A DNA stretch of 38,225 bases from Thiohalobacter sp. GTDB taxonomy: Bacteria; Pseudomonadota; Gammaproteobacteria; DSM-19610. Of the stretch, positions 17,527-25,987 are shown in pieces. The first letter of the stretch is position 1; the number at the start of each line of letters is the position of its first letter. Below the pieces are notes generated by a model, which made no database searches, was not told where the DNA came from, and worked only from the letters and a program-made list of their open reading frames with translations. Both the position numbers and the translations under genes were made by a program. The DNA lies in contig JALSRI010000179.1 in NCBI GenBank assembly GCA_026984835.1, forward strand, positions 1-38,225. Reading direction: 5' to 3'.

Positions 17527-17861
17527 GGCGCGGGGCTGATCTTGCCCACGCCCCAGCGCAGGATGCTTTCGAAGGTGAGCGACGTGGAATCGTCGAGGTG
17601 GGTGTCGGGTGGCACGCGGGCGATGTTCACCGTGCAGGTGCTGCACACCGCGCGATCGATCTTGTCACCGTTGTAGCGTGGCGCCACCAGCAGTTGTTCG
17701 ACCCGCTCATGGTCGTACTCCACGGGTGAACTCAGTTCGAGCAGGTAGTAGTTGCTGCGCGTGGGGCCTTTCAGTACGGCCACCCCCGACACTTCCAGCG
17801 GGTTGGGCCCATCGTACTCGTAGGGCTCGTAGATCTCTATGAAATGCTGTTGGTCACCCAT
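17520..17861 (-). CDS. Small conserved-looking protein of unknown function
   Basis: The 113-residue product starts MGDQQHFIEIYEPYEYDGPN on the minus strand. I do not recognise the family. It is soluble, acidic and aromatic-rich, with a CxxC pair in AVCSTCTVN (about residues 73-81) and no signal peptide or membrane segment. The ATG at 17861 has a G-run plus GAAA upstream in place of a strong Shine-Dalgarno sequence. A longer frame from 17948 adds 29 residues but would start before the candidate promoter. It is convergent with the SIMPL gene (7-bp overlap) and divergent from the glycerate kinase. Confidence 0.6.
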   Translation of the reverse strand: MGDQQHFIEIYEPYEYDGPNPLEVSGVAVLKGPTRSNYYLLELSSPVEYDHERVEQLLVAPRYNGDKIDRAVCSTCTVNIARVPPDTHLDDSTSLTFESILRWGVGKISPAPH

Positions 17862-17891
17862 AACAGGTTTCCCCCCAAGCTTGCTGATTCG

Positions 17892-17920
17892 AGCATGCAC
17901 AAAGCGGGGTAGGGTGTCAA
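17892..17920 (-). promoter_or_regulatory. Candidate promoter of the small minus-strand gene
   Basis: On the minus strand a perfect TTGACA (17920-17915) is spaced 17 bp from CATGCT (17897-17892). The predicted start near 17885 gives a leader of about 24 bases before the ATG at 17861. Confidence 0.45.
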
Positions 17921-17958
17921 AGAAAGGGATCGGGCTGTATTGATTCAAATTCTCATAA

Positions 17959-19206
17959 ATGAACCACTACTCATTGTATTTAAATAAAAACGGCAAACAG
18001 AAAGCCCTGTTGACAGCGCTCTTCGCCGACACGCTGGAACAGCTCGAAAGCGACCGCCTGGTGCAGCGCGCCCTCGATGGCCGACACCCCGGCGGGCCGT
18101 TGTCGGTGGTGGCCATCGGCAAGGCGGCGCCCGCGATGGCGAGCGGCGCGCTGGCTGCTCTCGGTACGCAGGTCCGTCGCTGCCTGGTGGTGACGCGGCA
18201 TGGCGGCGCCGGCCCCTGGATGAAGCGGTTGGCCGGCGCCGACGTCATCGAGGCAGGCCATCCGCTGCCCGACGCCGACAGCCTGCGCGCCGGTCGGGCC
18301 CTGCTCGACTTCCTGGCCGATGCAGCGGGCGAGTGGCTGTTCCTGCTGTCGGGCGGTGCTTCTGCGCTGGTCGAGGTGCCGCGCGCCGGCGTCACCCTGG
18401 ACGCGCTGCGCCGCGCCAACCGCTGGTTGATCGGCAGCGGGCTGGACATCGGCGCCATCAACAGCGTCCGCTGCCGCCTGTCGCGTATCAAGGCCGGCGG
18501 ATTGCTCGACCGGCTGCGCGGGCGGCCGGCCCGGGTGCTGCTGGTGTCGGATGTGCGCGGCGACGATCCGGCCCTGATCGGCTCCGGGCTGCTGTATCCG
18601 GGCGCCGCTGCGCGAGCGCTGCCCGCCGGCCTGCCGGACTGGCTGCGGGCGCTGTGCGCCGGCCCGGTGGCGGACGTCGGACGCAGGCCGGTGCAGCACC
18701 GGATCATCGCCAACCTGGAACTGGCCCGCGAACAGGTGGAGCGGGCCGGCCGCCGGCGCGGCCTGGAGGTGCATCGCCATGTCCCGGAACTCGACAATGA
18801 TGCGGCCGACACCGGCCGTGAGCTGGCCCGCTACCTGCTGGAGGCGCCTGCCGGCCTGCACCTGTGGGGTGGCGAACCGCGCGTGACGCTGCCGGCGCGG
18901 CCGGGACGCGGCGGCCGCTGCCAGCAGCTGGCACTGGCCGCCGCCACCGGCATGGCGGGCCGCGACGACATCTGGCTGCTGGCGGCCGGTACGGACGGCA
19001 GCGACGGTCCGGGTGACGACGCCGGCGCGCTGGTCGATGGCGCCACCCTGGCGCGCGGCGGGCTGGCCGGCCTGGATGCCGCCGACTGCCTGCGGCGCGC
19101 CGATGCCGGACGCTTCCTGGAGGCCAGCGGTGACCTGCTGTCCGCGGGTCCCACCGGCACCAACGTGCGCGACCTGGTGCTGGCGTTGAAGTCCGGTGCA
19201 GCGTGA
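17959..19206 (+). CDS. Glycerate 2-kinase (MOFRL family)
   Basis: The 415-residue protein resembles GckA/TtuD glycerate kinases, which phosphorylate D-glycerate to 2-phosphoglycerate. Visible marks are VAIGKAAPAMASGA (about residues 51-64), VVTRHGGAGP, LLSGGASALVEVP, VLLVSDVRGDDPALIGSG, and the MOFRL C-terminal domain with LWGGEPRVTLP, GRGGRCQQLAL and GTDGSDGPGDDAGA. The ATG lies in an A/T-rich stretch without a Shine-Dalgarno sequence, so translation may be weak or leaderless. It is a single gene, divergent from the small unknown gene. A role in photorespiratory or serine-cycle glycerate use is inferred. Confidence 0.85.
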   Translation: MNHYSLYLNKNGKQKALLTALFADTLEQLESDRLVQRALDGRHPGGPLSVVAIGKAAPAMASGALAALGTQVRRCLVVTRHGGAGPWMKRLAGADVIEAGHPLPDADSLRAGRALLDFLADAAGEWLFLLSGGASALVEVPRAGVTLDALRRANRWLIGSGLDIGAINSVRCRLSRIKAGGLLDRLRGRPARVLLVSDVRGDDPALIGSGLLYPGAAARALPAGLPDWLRALCAGPVADVGRRPVQHRIIANLELAREQVERAGRRRGLEVHRHVPELDNDAADTGRELARYLLEAPAGLHLWGGEPRVTLPARPGRGGRCQQLALAAATGMAGRDDIWLLAAGTDGSDGPGDDAGALVDGATLARGGLAGLDAADCLRRADAGRFLEASGDLLSAGPTGTNVRDLVLALKSGAA

Positions 19207-19279
19207 CGGGAACGACGGGCTTGCCAGAGCCGGCGCCGGCCCGCTACGCTTGGCTGCGCACGCCAGTCGGGACCGGGAT

Positions 19280-19560
19280 TTGAGACAGTCACTGCACGCC
19301 CTGTGGGATACGCTGTTCGGCAGCGTGGAGGACCTGGCACCCATCGTGCTGGTCATCGCCTTCTTCCAGCTGGTGGCGCTGCAGCAGCCGCTTCCCGATC
19401 TGCTGGACATGCTGCTGGGGGTGCTGTTGGTGGTGCCCGGTCCGACTGCATTCGTCTACGGCCTGGAAATGGGCCTGTTTCCCGTCGGCGAGAGCATGGC
19501 GGTCGCAGCTTCACCGACACGGTGCTGCACGGCCTGGTGGCCGGGGCCGGAGATGCCTGA
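19280..19560 (+). pseudogene. Remnant of a DUF1538 membrane transporter-like gene
   Basis: From a TTG at 19280 the frame encodes about 75 residues, LRQSLHALWDTLFGSVEDLA... to YGLEMGLFPVGESMA. They resemble the first membrane segments of DUF1538 proteins, which are normally several hundred residues long. The frame then breaks near 19500 into unrelated sequence. A second frame carries a plausible tail, SFTDTVLHGLVAGAGDA, ending with TGA at 19558-19560. The best reading is an internal deletion with a frameshift. The family call is from memory. Confidence 0.5.
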
Positions 19561-19596
19561 TCGGTCGGGCCGGCCACGACGGCAGCGGGACCTGGA

Positions 19597-20406
19597 ATGA
19601 CCGCCCTGTTCGAGCGCGCCGGTGTCTGCCTGGCCTGCGCCGACGTGGACCGGAAATGCCGCCTGGTCGCGGCGCTGGTGGCGGACTGGCGCCGCGGCGG
19701 GCTGGAACCCGGCGCCGCCCCGCCGCCGCCCCCCATCGGCGAGCCGGGCCGGCCGCCGCGGCCGCGGCTGGTGGCACCGCGCGACCTGCCGCGGCGGCGG
19801 GCCGGTTCGGTGCAGGGGCAGGCGGCGCTGCTGCACGCGCTGGCCCATATCGAATTCAACGCCATCAACCTGGCGCTGGACGCCGTGTTCCGCTTCCGCG
19901 ACCGGCCGCCAGCGTTCTACGCCGACTGGCTGCAGGTGGCGGGGGAGGAGGCGACACATTTCGGGCTGCTGCGCGGTCGGCTGCGGGAGCTCGGTCACGA
20001 CTACGGCGATTTCGACGCCCACGACGGTCTCTGGCAGATGGCGCGCCAGACCGCCCACGACGTGCTGGTGCGCATGGCGCTGGTGCCGCGGGTGCTGGAG
20101 GCGCGCGGCCTGGATGTCACGCCGGCCATGATCGAGCGCCTGCAGCGGTCCGGGGACCGGCGCACCGTCGATATTCTTGCTATCATTCTGCGTGACGAGA
20201 TCGGCCATGTGGAGATCGGTACGCGCTGGTTTCGCCACGCCTGCGCCGAGCGCGGCCTGGACCCGCGCGTCACTTTCCGCGAACTGCTGCTCACCCACAT
20301 GAAGGGGACAGTCAAGGGGCCGTTTCACCACGAAGCGCGCCGGCGGGCCGGCTTTACCGACGACGAGATGAAGGACCTGGAACAGATGGCGGGGAGGCTG
20401 GAATGA
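19597..20406 (+). CDS. DUF455 ferritin-like diiron protein
   Basis: The 269-residue protein matches the DUF455 family, a four-helix ferritin-like fold. Likely metal ligands are Glu86 in HIEFNAI, Glu117/Glu118 and His121 in GEEATHF, and Glu201, His204 and Glu206 in RDEIGHVEIGTRW. The biochemical role is unknown; related folds bind two irons and act as oxidases or hydroxylases on substrates such as tRNA. KGPFHHEARRRAGF near the C-terminus is typical. It overlaps the next gene by ATGA, so the two are translated together. Confidence 0.85.
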   Translation: MTALFERAGVCLACADVDRKCRLVAALVADWRRGGLEPGAAPPPPPIGEPGRPPRPRLVAPRDLPRRRAGSVQGQAALLHALAHIEFNAINLALDAVFRFRDRPPAFYADWLQVAGEEATHFGLLRGRLRELGHDYGDFDAHDGLWQMARQTAHDVLVRMALVPRVLEARGLDVTPAMIERLQRSGDRRTVDILAIILRDEIGHVEIGTRWFRHACAERGLDPRVTFRELLLTHMKGTVKGPFHHEARRRAGFTDDEMKDLEQMAGRLE

Positions 20407-21098
20407 GAGCGGCCTGGCTGGCCGCGCTGGCCCTGTTTCCGCTGCTGGCCGCAGCCACCGGCCGCGACGCGGTGCTGCTGTGGTACCGGCAGGTGGAGGC
20501 CGGACGCGCCGAGCGGGTGCGCTACATCGCCACCCCCGACTACCTGCGCATCGACGACGGCAGTAGCGGCAACGGCTTCGTGCTGCTGGACCGCGCCCGG
20601 CAGCAGGTGTTCAGCGTGGTGCCGGACACCCACACCATCCTGGTGATCGACGGCAAGGGCGAACTGCCGCAGGCGCCCGCTTCACTGCACATCCGTGAGA
20701 CGCAGGCCGAAGATGCCGATGCGCCTGCCATCGATGGTCACGCCGTGCTGCAGGTGCAGGTGAGCGCCAACGACGAACGTTGCTACAGCGGCGTGGTGGT
20801 GCCGGGCCTGCTCGACGACGTCGGCCGTGCCATGGCCGAATTCGACCACGTCATGGCGGTGCAGCAGCAGCGTACCCTGGAGGCCACGCCGGCCGAACTG
20901 CGCACCCCCTGTTTCCTGGCGCGCTACCTCTACGCCCCGGCCCGCCACTTGCAACGGGGTGTGCCGGTCGAGGAATGGAGCCACGACGGCAAGCGTCGCA
21001 CGCTGCTCGACTACGATGCCGCGGCCCGCGTCGACGACAGCCTGTTCCGGCTGCCCGGCGACTACCTGCGCTACACCGTTCCCGGTGGCGCTCCCTGA
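20403..21098 (+). CDS. Secreted protein of unknown function (LolA/DUF4412-like pattern)
   Basis: The 231-residue protein has a signal peptide (about residues 1-19, MRAAWLAALALFPLLAAATG), then a beta-rich periplasmic body. The pattern RYIATPDYLRIDDG...FVLLDRARQQVFSVVPDTHTILVIDG resembles LolA-like sheets that record outer-surface stress or bind lipids, but this is only a pattern match. Two cysteines (about 129 and 166) could form a disulfide. It starts within the DUF455 stop codon. It converges on lpxH with a 24-bp gap. Confidence 0.6.
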   Translation: MRAAWLAALALFPLLAAATGRDAVLLWYRQVEAGRAERVRYIATPDYLRIDDGSSGNGFVLLDRARQQVFSVVPDTHTILVIDGKGELPQAPASLHIRETQAEDADAPAIDGHAVLQVQVSANDERCYSGVVVPGLLDDVGRAMAEFDHVMAVQQQRTLEATPAELRTPCFLARYLYAPARHLQRGVPVEEWSHDGKRRTLLDYDAAARVDDSLFRLPGDYLRYTVPGGAP

Positions 21099-21122
21099 TT
21101 CCTTCGGCGGGCGGGGCCGCTG

Positions 21123-21842
21123 CTACGGCAGGGGGATGGTTTCGGTGCCGTCGGCGTCCAGGGCCAGCAGGCTGCCGGCCTGGTACCAGTCACCCAGCAC
21201 GATGCGCTGCACCGCCCGGCCGTCGACCTGCAGCCGATGGGTCGCGGGCCGGTGGGTGTGGCCGTGAATGAGCAGGTCGGCGCCGGAATCCCTCAGCGCC
21301 GCCGTCACGGCGTCCGGGTTCACGTCCATGATCGCCTGCGGCTTGTCGCGGGTGGCCCGGTCGCTGGCGGCGCGCGCCCGGCGTGCCAGCGCCAGGCGTT
21401 CGGCCACCGGCTTTTGCAGCACCGCCTGCTGCCAGGCCGGGTCCCGCAACTGCCGGCGCAGGCGCTGGTAGTCGACGTCGTCCGTGCACAACAGGTCGCC
21501 GTGCATCAGCAGTACCCGGCGTCCGTACAACTCGACCAGGGTCGGGTCGTCCAGCCGGCTGCAGCCGCTGCGCTGCAGGAAATGCTCTCCGATCAGGAAA
21601 TCCCGGTTGCCGTGCATGAACAGTACCGGGGTGCCGCTGCGGGTGCAGTCCTGCAGGGCGTCGAGCAGGGGCTCGAAGGCCGGATCGACGTAGTCGTCGC
21701 CGATCCAGAGTTCGAACAGGTCGCCCAGGATGAACAGGCGGTCCGCCGCGCGGGCGCGGCCGTGCAGCAGGTCGATGAAGCTCTGCAACGGCCCCGGGTT
21801 GTCCGGGGCCAGGTGCAGATCGGAAACGAAGAGTACCGACAC
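21123..21842 (-). CDS. lpxH: UDP-2,3-diacylglucosamine diphosphatase
   Basis: The 239-residue calcineurin-like phosphoesterase cleaves UDP-2,3-diacylglucosamine to lipid X and UMP in lipid A synthesis at the inner membrane. The metal ligands are visible: Asp8 and His10 in SDLHL, Asp41 in ILGDLFELWIGDD, Asn79 in HGNRD, His in LMHGD, and GHTH near the C-terminus. It lies 32 bp after the cyclophilin on the same strand, the conserved ppiB-lpxH pair. Confidence 0.96.
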   Translation of the reverse strand: MSVLFVSDLHLAPDNPGPLQSFIDLLHGRARAADRLFILGDLFELWIGDDYVDPAFEPLLDALQDCTRSGTPVLFMHGNRDFLIGEHFLQRSGCSRLDDPTLVELYGRRVLLMHGDLLCTDDVDYQRLRRQLRDPAWQQAVLQKPVAERLALARRARAASDRATRDKPQAIMDVNPDAVTAALRDSGADLLIHGHTHRPATHRLQVDGRAVQRIVLGDWYQAGSLLALDADGTETIPLP

Positions 21843-21874
21843 CGCAGGGTGGCGGCGGTGTTGCCGGCGGCCGC

Positions 21875-22474
21875 CTATTCTTCTACCGTCACCTTCTCGA
21901 TGACCACGTCCTCGACAGGCACGTCGCCGTGGCCGCCACGGTTGGCGGTGGCGACCTTCTCGATGTCGTGCACGACGTCCATGCCCTCGACCACCCGGCC
22001 GAACACGCAGTAGCCCCAGCCCTGTGGTGTCGGAGACTTGTAGTTGAGGAAGTCGTTGTCCTTGACATTGATGAAGAACTGGGCGGTGGCGGAGTTCGGA
22101 TCCGGGGTGCGCGCCATGGCGATGGTGCCCTCGTCGTTCTTCAGACCGTTGTCGGCCTCGTTCTTGATCGGTTCCCGGGTCTTCTTCTGGTGCATGCCGG
22201 GCTCGAAGCCGCCGCCCTGGATCATGAAGCCGGGGATGACGCGGTGAAAGATGGTGCCATCGTAGAAACCGGCCCTGGCGTATTCGACGAAGTTGGCGAC
22301 GGTGACGGGCGCCTTGTCGGCGTCCAGTTCCAGCACGATGGTGCCCTTGTTGGTTTCCATGCGAACGGTCACGGTGTGGTCTCCTTTGTTGGCGGATTGC
22401 CCGTCAGCCGATGCGGAAAAAGGCGCGACGAGGCTCAGCAGCAGGCCGAGCAGCAGGGCAGTGAATGATTTCAT
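21875..22474 (-). CDS. Periplasmic cyclophilin-type peptidyl-prolyl isomerase
   Basis: The 199-residue protein has a signal peptide (about residues 1-24, [20 protein letters not shown]) and a complete cyclophilin domain with [33 protein letters not shown] and [12 protein letters not shown]. It accelerates proline isomerisation in exported proteins; PpiA is the enteric periplasmic counterpart. The start at 22474 follows GAGG and begins at the signal peptide. A longer frame to 22717 would run into gltX and is rejected. lpxH follows, probably on the same transcript. Confidence 0.93.
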   Translation of the reverse strand: MKSFTALLLGLLLSLVAPFSASADGQSANKGDHTVTVRMETNKGTIVLELDADKAPVTVANFVEYARAGFYDGTIFHRVIPGFMIQGGGFEPGMHQKKTREPIKNEADNGLKNDEGTIAMARTPDPNSATAQFFINVKDNDFLNYKSPTPQGWGYCVFGRVVEGMDVVHDIEKVATANRGGHGDVPVEDVVIEKVTVEE

Positions 22475-22507
22475 GGCTGGTCTCGTATCCTCGTTGGTGA
22501 GCAGCGT

Positions 22508-22535
22508 ATGATAAGGCTTTCCGGCGTCGCCACAA
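22508..22535 (-). promoter_or_regulatory. Candidate promoter of the cyclophilin-lpxH operon
   Basis: On the minus strand TTGTGG (22535-22530) is spaced 16 bp from TATCAT (22513-22508). The predicted start near 22501 is 27 bases before the ATG. The -35 overlaps the left half of the palindrome at 22532-22543. Confidence 0.4.
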
Positions 22536-22543
22536 AATTTTGT
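22532..22543. promoter_or_regulatory. Perfect 12-bp palindrome between divergent promoters
   Basis: ACAAAATTTTGT is fully self-complementary in otherwise GC-rich DNA. It touches the minus-strand -35 box and the plus-strand extended -10 of gltX, a position suited to an operator. The binding protein is unknown, and it could be chance. Confidence 0.35.
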
Positions 22544-22549
22544 TACCAT
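22541..22549 (+). promoter_or_regulatory. Candidate extended -10 promoter for gltX
   Basis: TG-T-TACCAT is an extended -10 box with a predicted start near 22556, 22 bases before the gltX ATG. No -35 is seen. Confidence 0.35.
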
Positions 22550-22577
22550 CCGCCACTTCCATGCCAGCCCCGACCCC

Positions 22578-24017
22578 ATGAGCACCAGGCAGACCAAGAC
22601 CCGCTTTGCGCCCAGCCCGACCGGCGAGATCCATCTCGGCAACCTGCGCACGGCCCTGTTCAATGCCTTGCTGGCGCGCAAGGAGGGGGGCTGTTTCCTG
22701 CTGCGCATCGAGGACACCGACCGCGAGCGCAGCCGCGAGGAATGGGTGCAGGCGCTGCTGGACGACCTGCGCTGGCTCGGCCTGGACTGGCAGGAGGGGC
22801 CGGAAGTCGGCGGGCCGCACGGCCCCTACCGGCAGTCGCAGCGCGGCGACATCTACGCCCGCTACTACGACGCGCTGGAGTTCGGCGGTCTCGGCTACCC
22901 CTGTTTCTGCAGCGACGCCGAACTGGCGCTGGCGCGCAAGCGCCAGCGCGCCGCCGGCCAGGCGCCGCGCTACCCCGGCACCTGTGCGGCCCTGCCGCCG
23001 GACGAGGCACAGCGGCGCCTGCAGGCCGGCGAGGCGGCCAGCCTGCGTTTCCGGGTGCCGCGCGGCGAGACCGTCGCCTTCGACGACCTGGTGCGCGGGC
23101 CGCAGCGCTTCGCCAGCGACGACATCGGTGATTTCGTCATCCGCCGCAGCGACGGCAGCCCGGCGTTCTTCTTCAGCAACGCGCTGGACGATGCGCTGAT
23201 GGGGGTCAGCCACGTGCTGCGCGGCGAGGACCACCTGGCCAATACCCCGCGCCAGCTGTTGCTGCTGCGGGCGCTGGGGCTGGACGCGCCGCGCTACGGC
23301 CACCTGTCGCTGCTGGTCGGCGCCGACGGCAGCCCCTTGTCGAAGCGCAACGGCAGCCTGAGCGCGCGCGAACTGCGCGAGGCCGGCTACCTGCCGGAGG
23401 CCGTGCTCAATTACCTGGCGCGCCTGGGACACAGTTGCGGGCCTGAGGAATGGCTGGATCTCGACGGTCTGGCCGCCTGTTTCTCGCTGCAGCGCCTGGG
23501 GCGCTCCCCGGCGCGCTTCGACGCGGCGCAGCTGCAGCGCTGGCAGAAGCAGTCGGTGGAACGCCTGGACGCCGCCTCTTTCGCCGCCTGGCTGAATGCC
23601 TCCCGCACCGGCGCCCTGTTGCGCGAGCGGGTGCCGGAGGCGCAGCGCGATGCATTTCTCGCCTGCATCCGCGACAATGTCGTGCTTCCGGCCGAGGCCC
23701 TGGAATGGGCCGGGCGCCTGTTCGGCGAGCCGCCGGCGCCCGGCGCCGGGGAAAAGGCGGCGCTGCGCGACGCCGGTCCCGCTTTCTTCGCACGGGCGGC
23801 GGAGTCGGCCGGCGAGGACGATTTGCGCACCTTTGCCAAACGCCTGGGCGAGGCGACGGGCCGGCGCGGCAAGGCCCTGTACCTGCCGCTGCGCATTGCG
23901 CTGACCGGCACGGCGCACGGCCCGGAGTTGGCGCGGGTCTGGTCGCTGCTGGGCCCGCAGCGGCGCCGTGAGCGGCTGCAGGCGGCTGCCCGCGCCGCCG
24001 GCGAGGCCCACCCGTAG
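22578..24017 (+). CDS. gltX: Glutamate-tRNA ligase
   Basis: The 479-residue class I synthetase is full length, unlike the shorter GluQ-RS. The ATP site shows [19 protein letters not shown], with the HIGH-like motif as HLGN (19-22), and the KMSKS-like motif as LSKRN (254-258). The zinc knot is CFC...YPGTC. The C-terminal anticodon-binding half ends [11 protein letters not shown], typical of GluRS. Many proteobacteria without GlnRS use a GluRS that also charges tRNA-Gln, which GatCAB then amidates. The sequence alone does not show whether this copy discriminates. Confidence 0.93.
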   Translation: MSTRQTKTRFAPSPTGEIHLGNLRTALFNALLARKEGGCFLLRIEDTDRERSREEWVQALLDDLRWLGLDWQEGPEVGGPHGPYRQSQRGDIYARYYDALEFGGLGYPCFCSDAELALARKRQRAAGQAPRYPGTCAALPPDEAQRRLQAGEAASLRFRVPRGETVAFDDLVRGPQRFASDDIGDFVIRRSDGSPAFFFSNALDDALMGVSHVLRGEDHLANTPRQLLLLRALGLDAPRYGHLSLLVGADGSPLSKRNGSLSARELREAGYLPEAVLNYLARLGHSCGPEEWLDLDGLAACFSLQRLGRSPARFDAAQLQRWQKQSVERLDAASFAAWLNASRTGALLRERVPEAQRDAFLACIRDNVVLPAEALEWAGRLFGEPPAPGAGEKAALRDAGPAFFARAAESAGEDDLRTFAKRLGEATGRRGKALYLPLRIALTGTAHGPELARVWSLLGPQRRRERLQAAARAAGEAHP

Positions 24018-24034
24018 GAGCGGGCCCGCCCGCG
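24014..24034. repeat. REP-like palindrome over the gltX stop codon
   Basis: GTAGGAGCGGGCCCGCCCGC plus G contains the 6-bp stem GCGGGC/GCCCGC (24020-24033). It resembles the Pseudomonas REP form GTAGGAGCGGGCTTGCCCGC (recalled). The gltX TAG at 24015-24017 lies inside it. Confidence 0.55.
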
Positions 24035-24104
24035 TTCACGGCGGCCACCGGCCGGCCTTGCCAGGCGCGGCGAGGTCGGGGACTTCGAATCACAGAGTGA
24101 CGAC

Positions 24105-25493
24105 ATGCTCAAGATCTACAACAGCCTGACTCGCAGGAAAGAGGAATTCGTGCCCATCACGCCGGGCAAGGTGAAGATGTACGTGTGCGGCATGACCGTG
24201 TACGACTACTGCCACCTCGGACATGCGCGGGTGCTGGTGGTGTTCGACGTCATCGTGAGGCACCTGCGCAGCCTCGGCTACGACGTCACCTACGTGCGCA
24301 ACATCACCGATATCGACGACAAGATCATCGCCCGCGCCATCGAGAACGGCGAGTCCATCCAGGAACTCACCGACCGGTTCATCGAGGCGATGCACGAGGA
24401 CGCCGAGGCGCTCGGCGTGCTGCCGCCGGACGTCGAGCCGCGCGCGACCGAATCCATGGACGCCATCATCGACATGATCCGGCGGCTGATGGAGAAGGGT
24501 TATGCATACCAGGCGGACAATGGCGACGTCTACTACTCGGTGAGCCGTTTCCGGGACTACGGCAAGCTGTCCGGCAAGCAGCTGGAGGATCTGCGTTCCG
24601 GGGCCCGCGTCGAGGTCGACGAGGCCAAGCGGGACCCGCTGGACTTCGTGCTCTGGAAGGCGGCCAAACCCGGCGAGCCGGCCTGGAATTCACCCTGGGG
24701 GCCCGGCCGGCCCGGCTGGCACATCGAATGTTCCGCCATGTCCACGCAGCGGCTCGGCGACCATTTCGACATCCACGGTGGCGGCCTGGACCTGCAGTTC
24801 CCCCACCACGAGAACGAGATCGCCCAGTCCGAGGCGGCCACCGGCCACCCGTTCGTGAACTACTGGATCCACAACGGCTTCGTACAGGTCGACGAGGAGA
24901 AGATGTCCAAGTCGCTGGGCAATTTCTTCACCGTGCGCGAAATCCTCAAGCGCTACCGGCCGGAGGAGGTGCGCTATTTCATCCTCTCCAGCCACTACCG
25001 CAGTCCCCTCAACTATTCCGACGACAACCTCGACAAGGCGCGGGCGGCACTCACGCGCCTGTACACGGCGCTGCGCGGTGTCGACGCCGGTGGCGACGAT
25101 ATCGATCCGGAGTTCGAGCGCCGCTTCACGGACGCCATGAACGACGATTTCAACACGCCCGAGGCGCTGGCGGTGCTGTTCGAGGTGGCACGCACCCTGA
25201 ACCGGGCCCGCGAGGAAGACCCGCAGGCGGCGCGCCGGCTGGCCGCCACCCTGCGCAGGCTGGGCGGCCGGCTGGGCCTGCTGCAGGCCGATCCCGAGGT
25301 CTACCTGAAGGGCGGCCAGGCCGGCGCCGGCGGCGGACTGGCCGACGCCGAAATCGACGCCCTGGTGCAGCAGCGGCTGGACGCCCGCAAACGCAAGGAC
25401 TGGGCCGAGGCCGACCGCATCCGTGACCAGCTCGCCGAACAGGGCGTCGTGCTGGAGGACAGCGGCACACGGACGACCTGGCGACGGACGTGA
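24105..25493 (+). CDS. cysS: Cysteine-tRNA ligase
   Basis: The 462-residue class I synthetase charges tRNA-Cys. The ATP motifs are HLGH (37-40) and KMSKS (266-270). Zinc ligands are Cys28 in YVCGMTVYD, the cysteine in HIECSAMS, and the histidines in [12 protein letters not shown]. The DALR-type helical region and a C-terminal [15 protein letters not shown] anticodon part complete it. A REP-like palindrome separates it from gltX, and the Shine-Dalgarno sequence is weak (GAGTGACGAC). Confidence 0.97.
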   Translation: MLKIYNSLTRRKEEFVPITPGKVKMYVCGMTVYDYCHLGHARVLVVFDVIVRHLRSLGYDVTYVRNITDIDDKIIARAIENGESIQELTDRFIEAMHEDAEALGVLPPDVEPRATESMDAIIDMIRRLMEKGYAYQADNGDVYYSVSRFRDYGKLSGKQLEDLRSGARVEVDEAKRDPLDFVLWKAAKPGEPAWNSPWGPGRPGWHIECSAMSTQRLGDHFDIHGGGLDLQFPHHENEIAQSEAATGHPFVNYWIHNGFVQVDEEKMSKSLGNFFTVREILKRYRPEEVRYFILSSHYRSPLNYSDDNLDKARAALTRLYTALRGVDAGGDDIDPEFERRFTDAMNDDFNTPEALAVLFEVARTLNRAREEDPQAARRLAATLRRLGGRLGLLQADPEVYLKGGQAGAGGGLADAEIDALVQQRLDARKRKDWAEADRIRDQLAEQGVVLEDSGTRTTWRRT

Positions 25494-25591
25494 AGCCTGT
25501 TGATATCTAAAGAAATTTGCGGTCATGCCGATGAAGTCTGAGGCGCGCGTCTCCGCTCGTGCCAGAGAAAGGGCTTTTTCATCAGGGTGTT

Positions 25592-25987
25592 ATGACAGAC
25601 CGCCAGTTTCGCTTGCTGCTCGGGGCACTGCTGCTGCCGAGTCTCTACTTCGACCAGTCGCGCATCGTCGCGGCGGTCGTGGTGCTGCTGCTGTTCGAGG
25701 GTGTCACCAACTGGCGCCTGCCGCTGCTGGTCGAGCGGCTGCGCGGACAGGCGGCCGATCCGTGCGCCTGTGACATCGAGGCCGGCATGGAAGCGCCGGC
25801 ACGTTTCACTGTCGAGGCCGAGCGGGTGTTCCGCCTGGTCGCTGCGGTCGTGCTCGCGGCCTCGGTGTTCCTGTTCCCCGATTATCTGTGGTGGCTGGGC
25901 TGGTTCTTCGCCTTCGCCATGCTGGGTGCCGGCATCAGCGGCGTCTGCCCGCTGCTCATTTTCCTGCGTCTGGCGGGTTTCCGCTGA
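25592..25987 (+). CDS. Small inner-membrane protein, DUF2892-like C-terminus
   Basis: The 131-residue protein has an N-terminal hydrophobic pair (LLLGALLLPSLYFDQSRIVAAVVVLLLFEG), a short cytoplasmic stretch with a Cys-x-Cys (PCACDIEAG), and a C-terminal pair (LVAAVVLAASVFLFP and WWLGWFFAFAMLGAGISGVCPL). The last segment resembles the glycine- and cysteine-bearing DUF2892/YgaP-type membrane unit. The ATG at 25592 follows AGGG. An in-frame ATG at 25559 is less likely. Its stop overlaps the start of the c-di-GMP gene by one base (TGATG), which implies coupled expression and possibly joint function. Confidence 0.65.
   Translation: MTDRQFRLLLGALLLPSLYFDQSRIVAAVVVLLLFEGVTNWRLPLLVERLRGQAADPCACDIEAGMEAPARFTVEAERVFRLVAAVVLAASVFLFPDYLWWLGWFFAFAMLGAGISGVCPLLIFLRLAGFR

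Noticed and set aside
22475-22717. 81-residue N-terminal extension of the cyclophilin
   Set aside because: It would run antisense into gltX and hide a clear signal peptide start at 22474.
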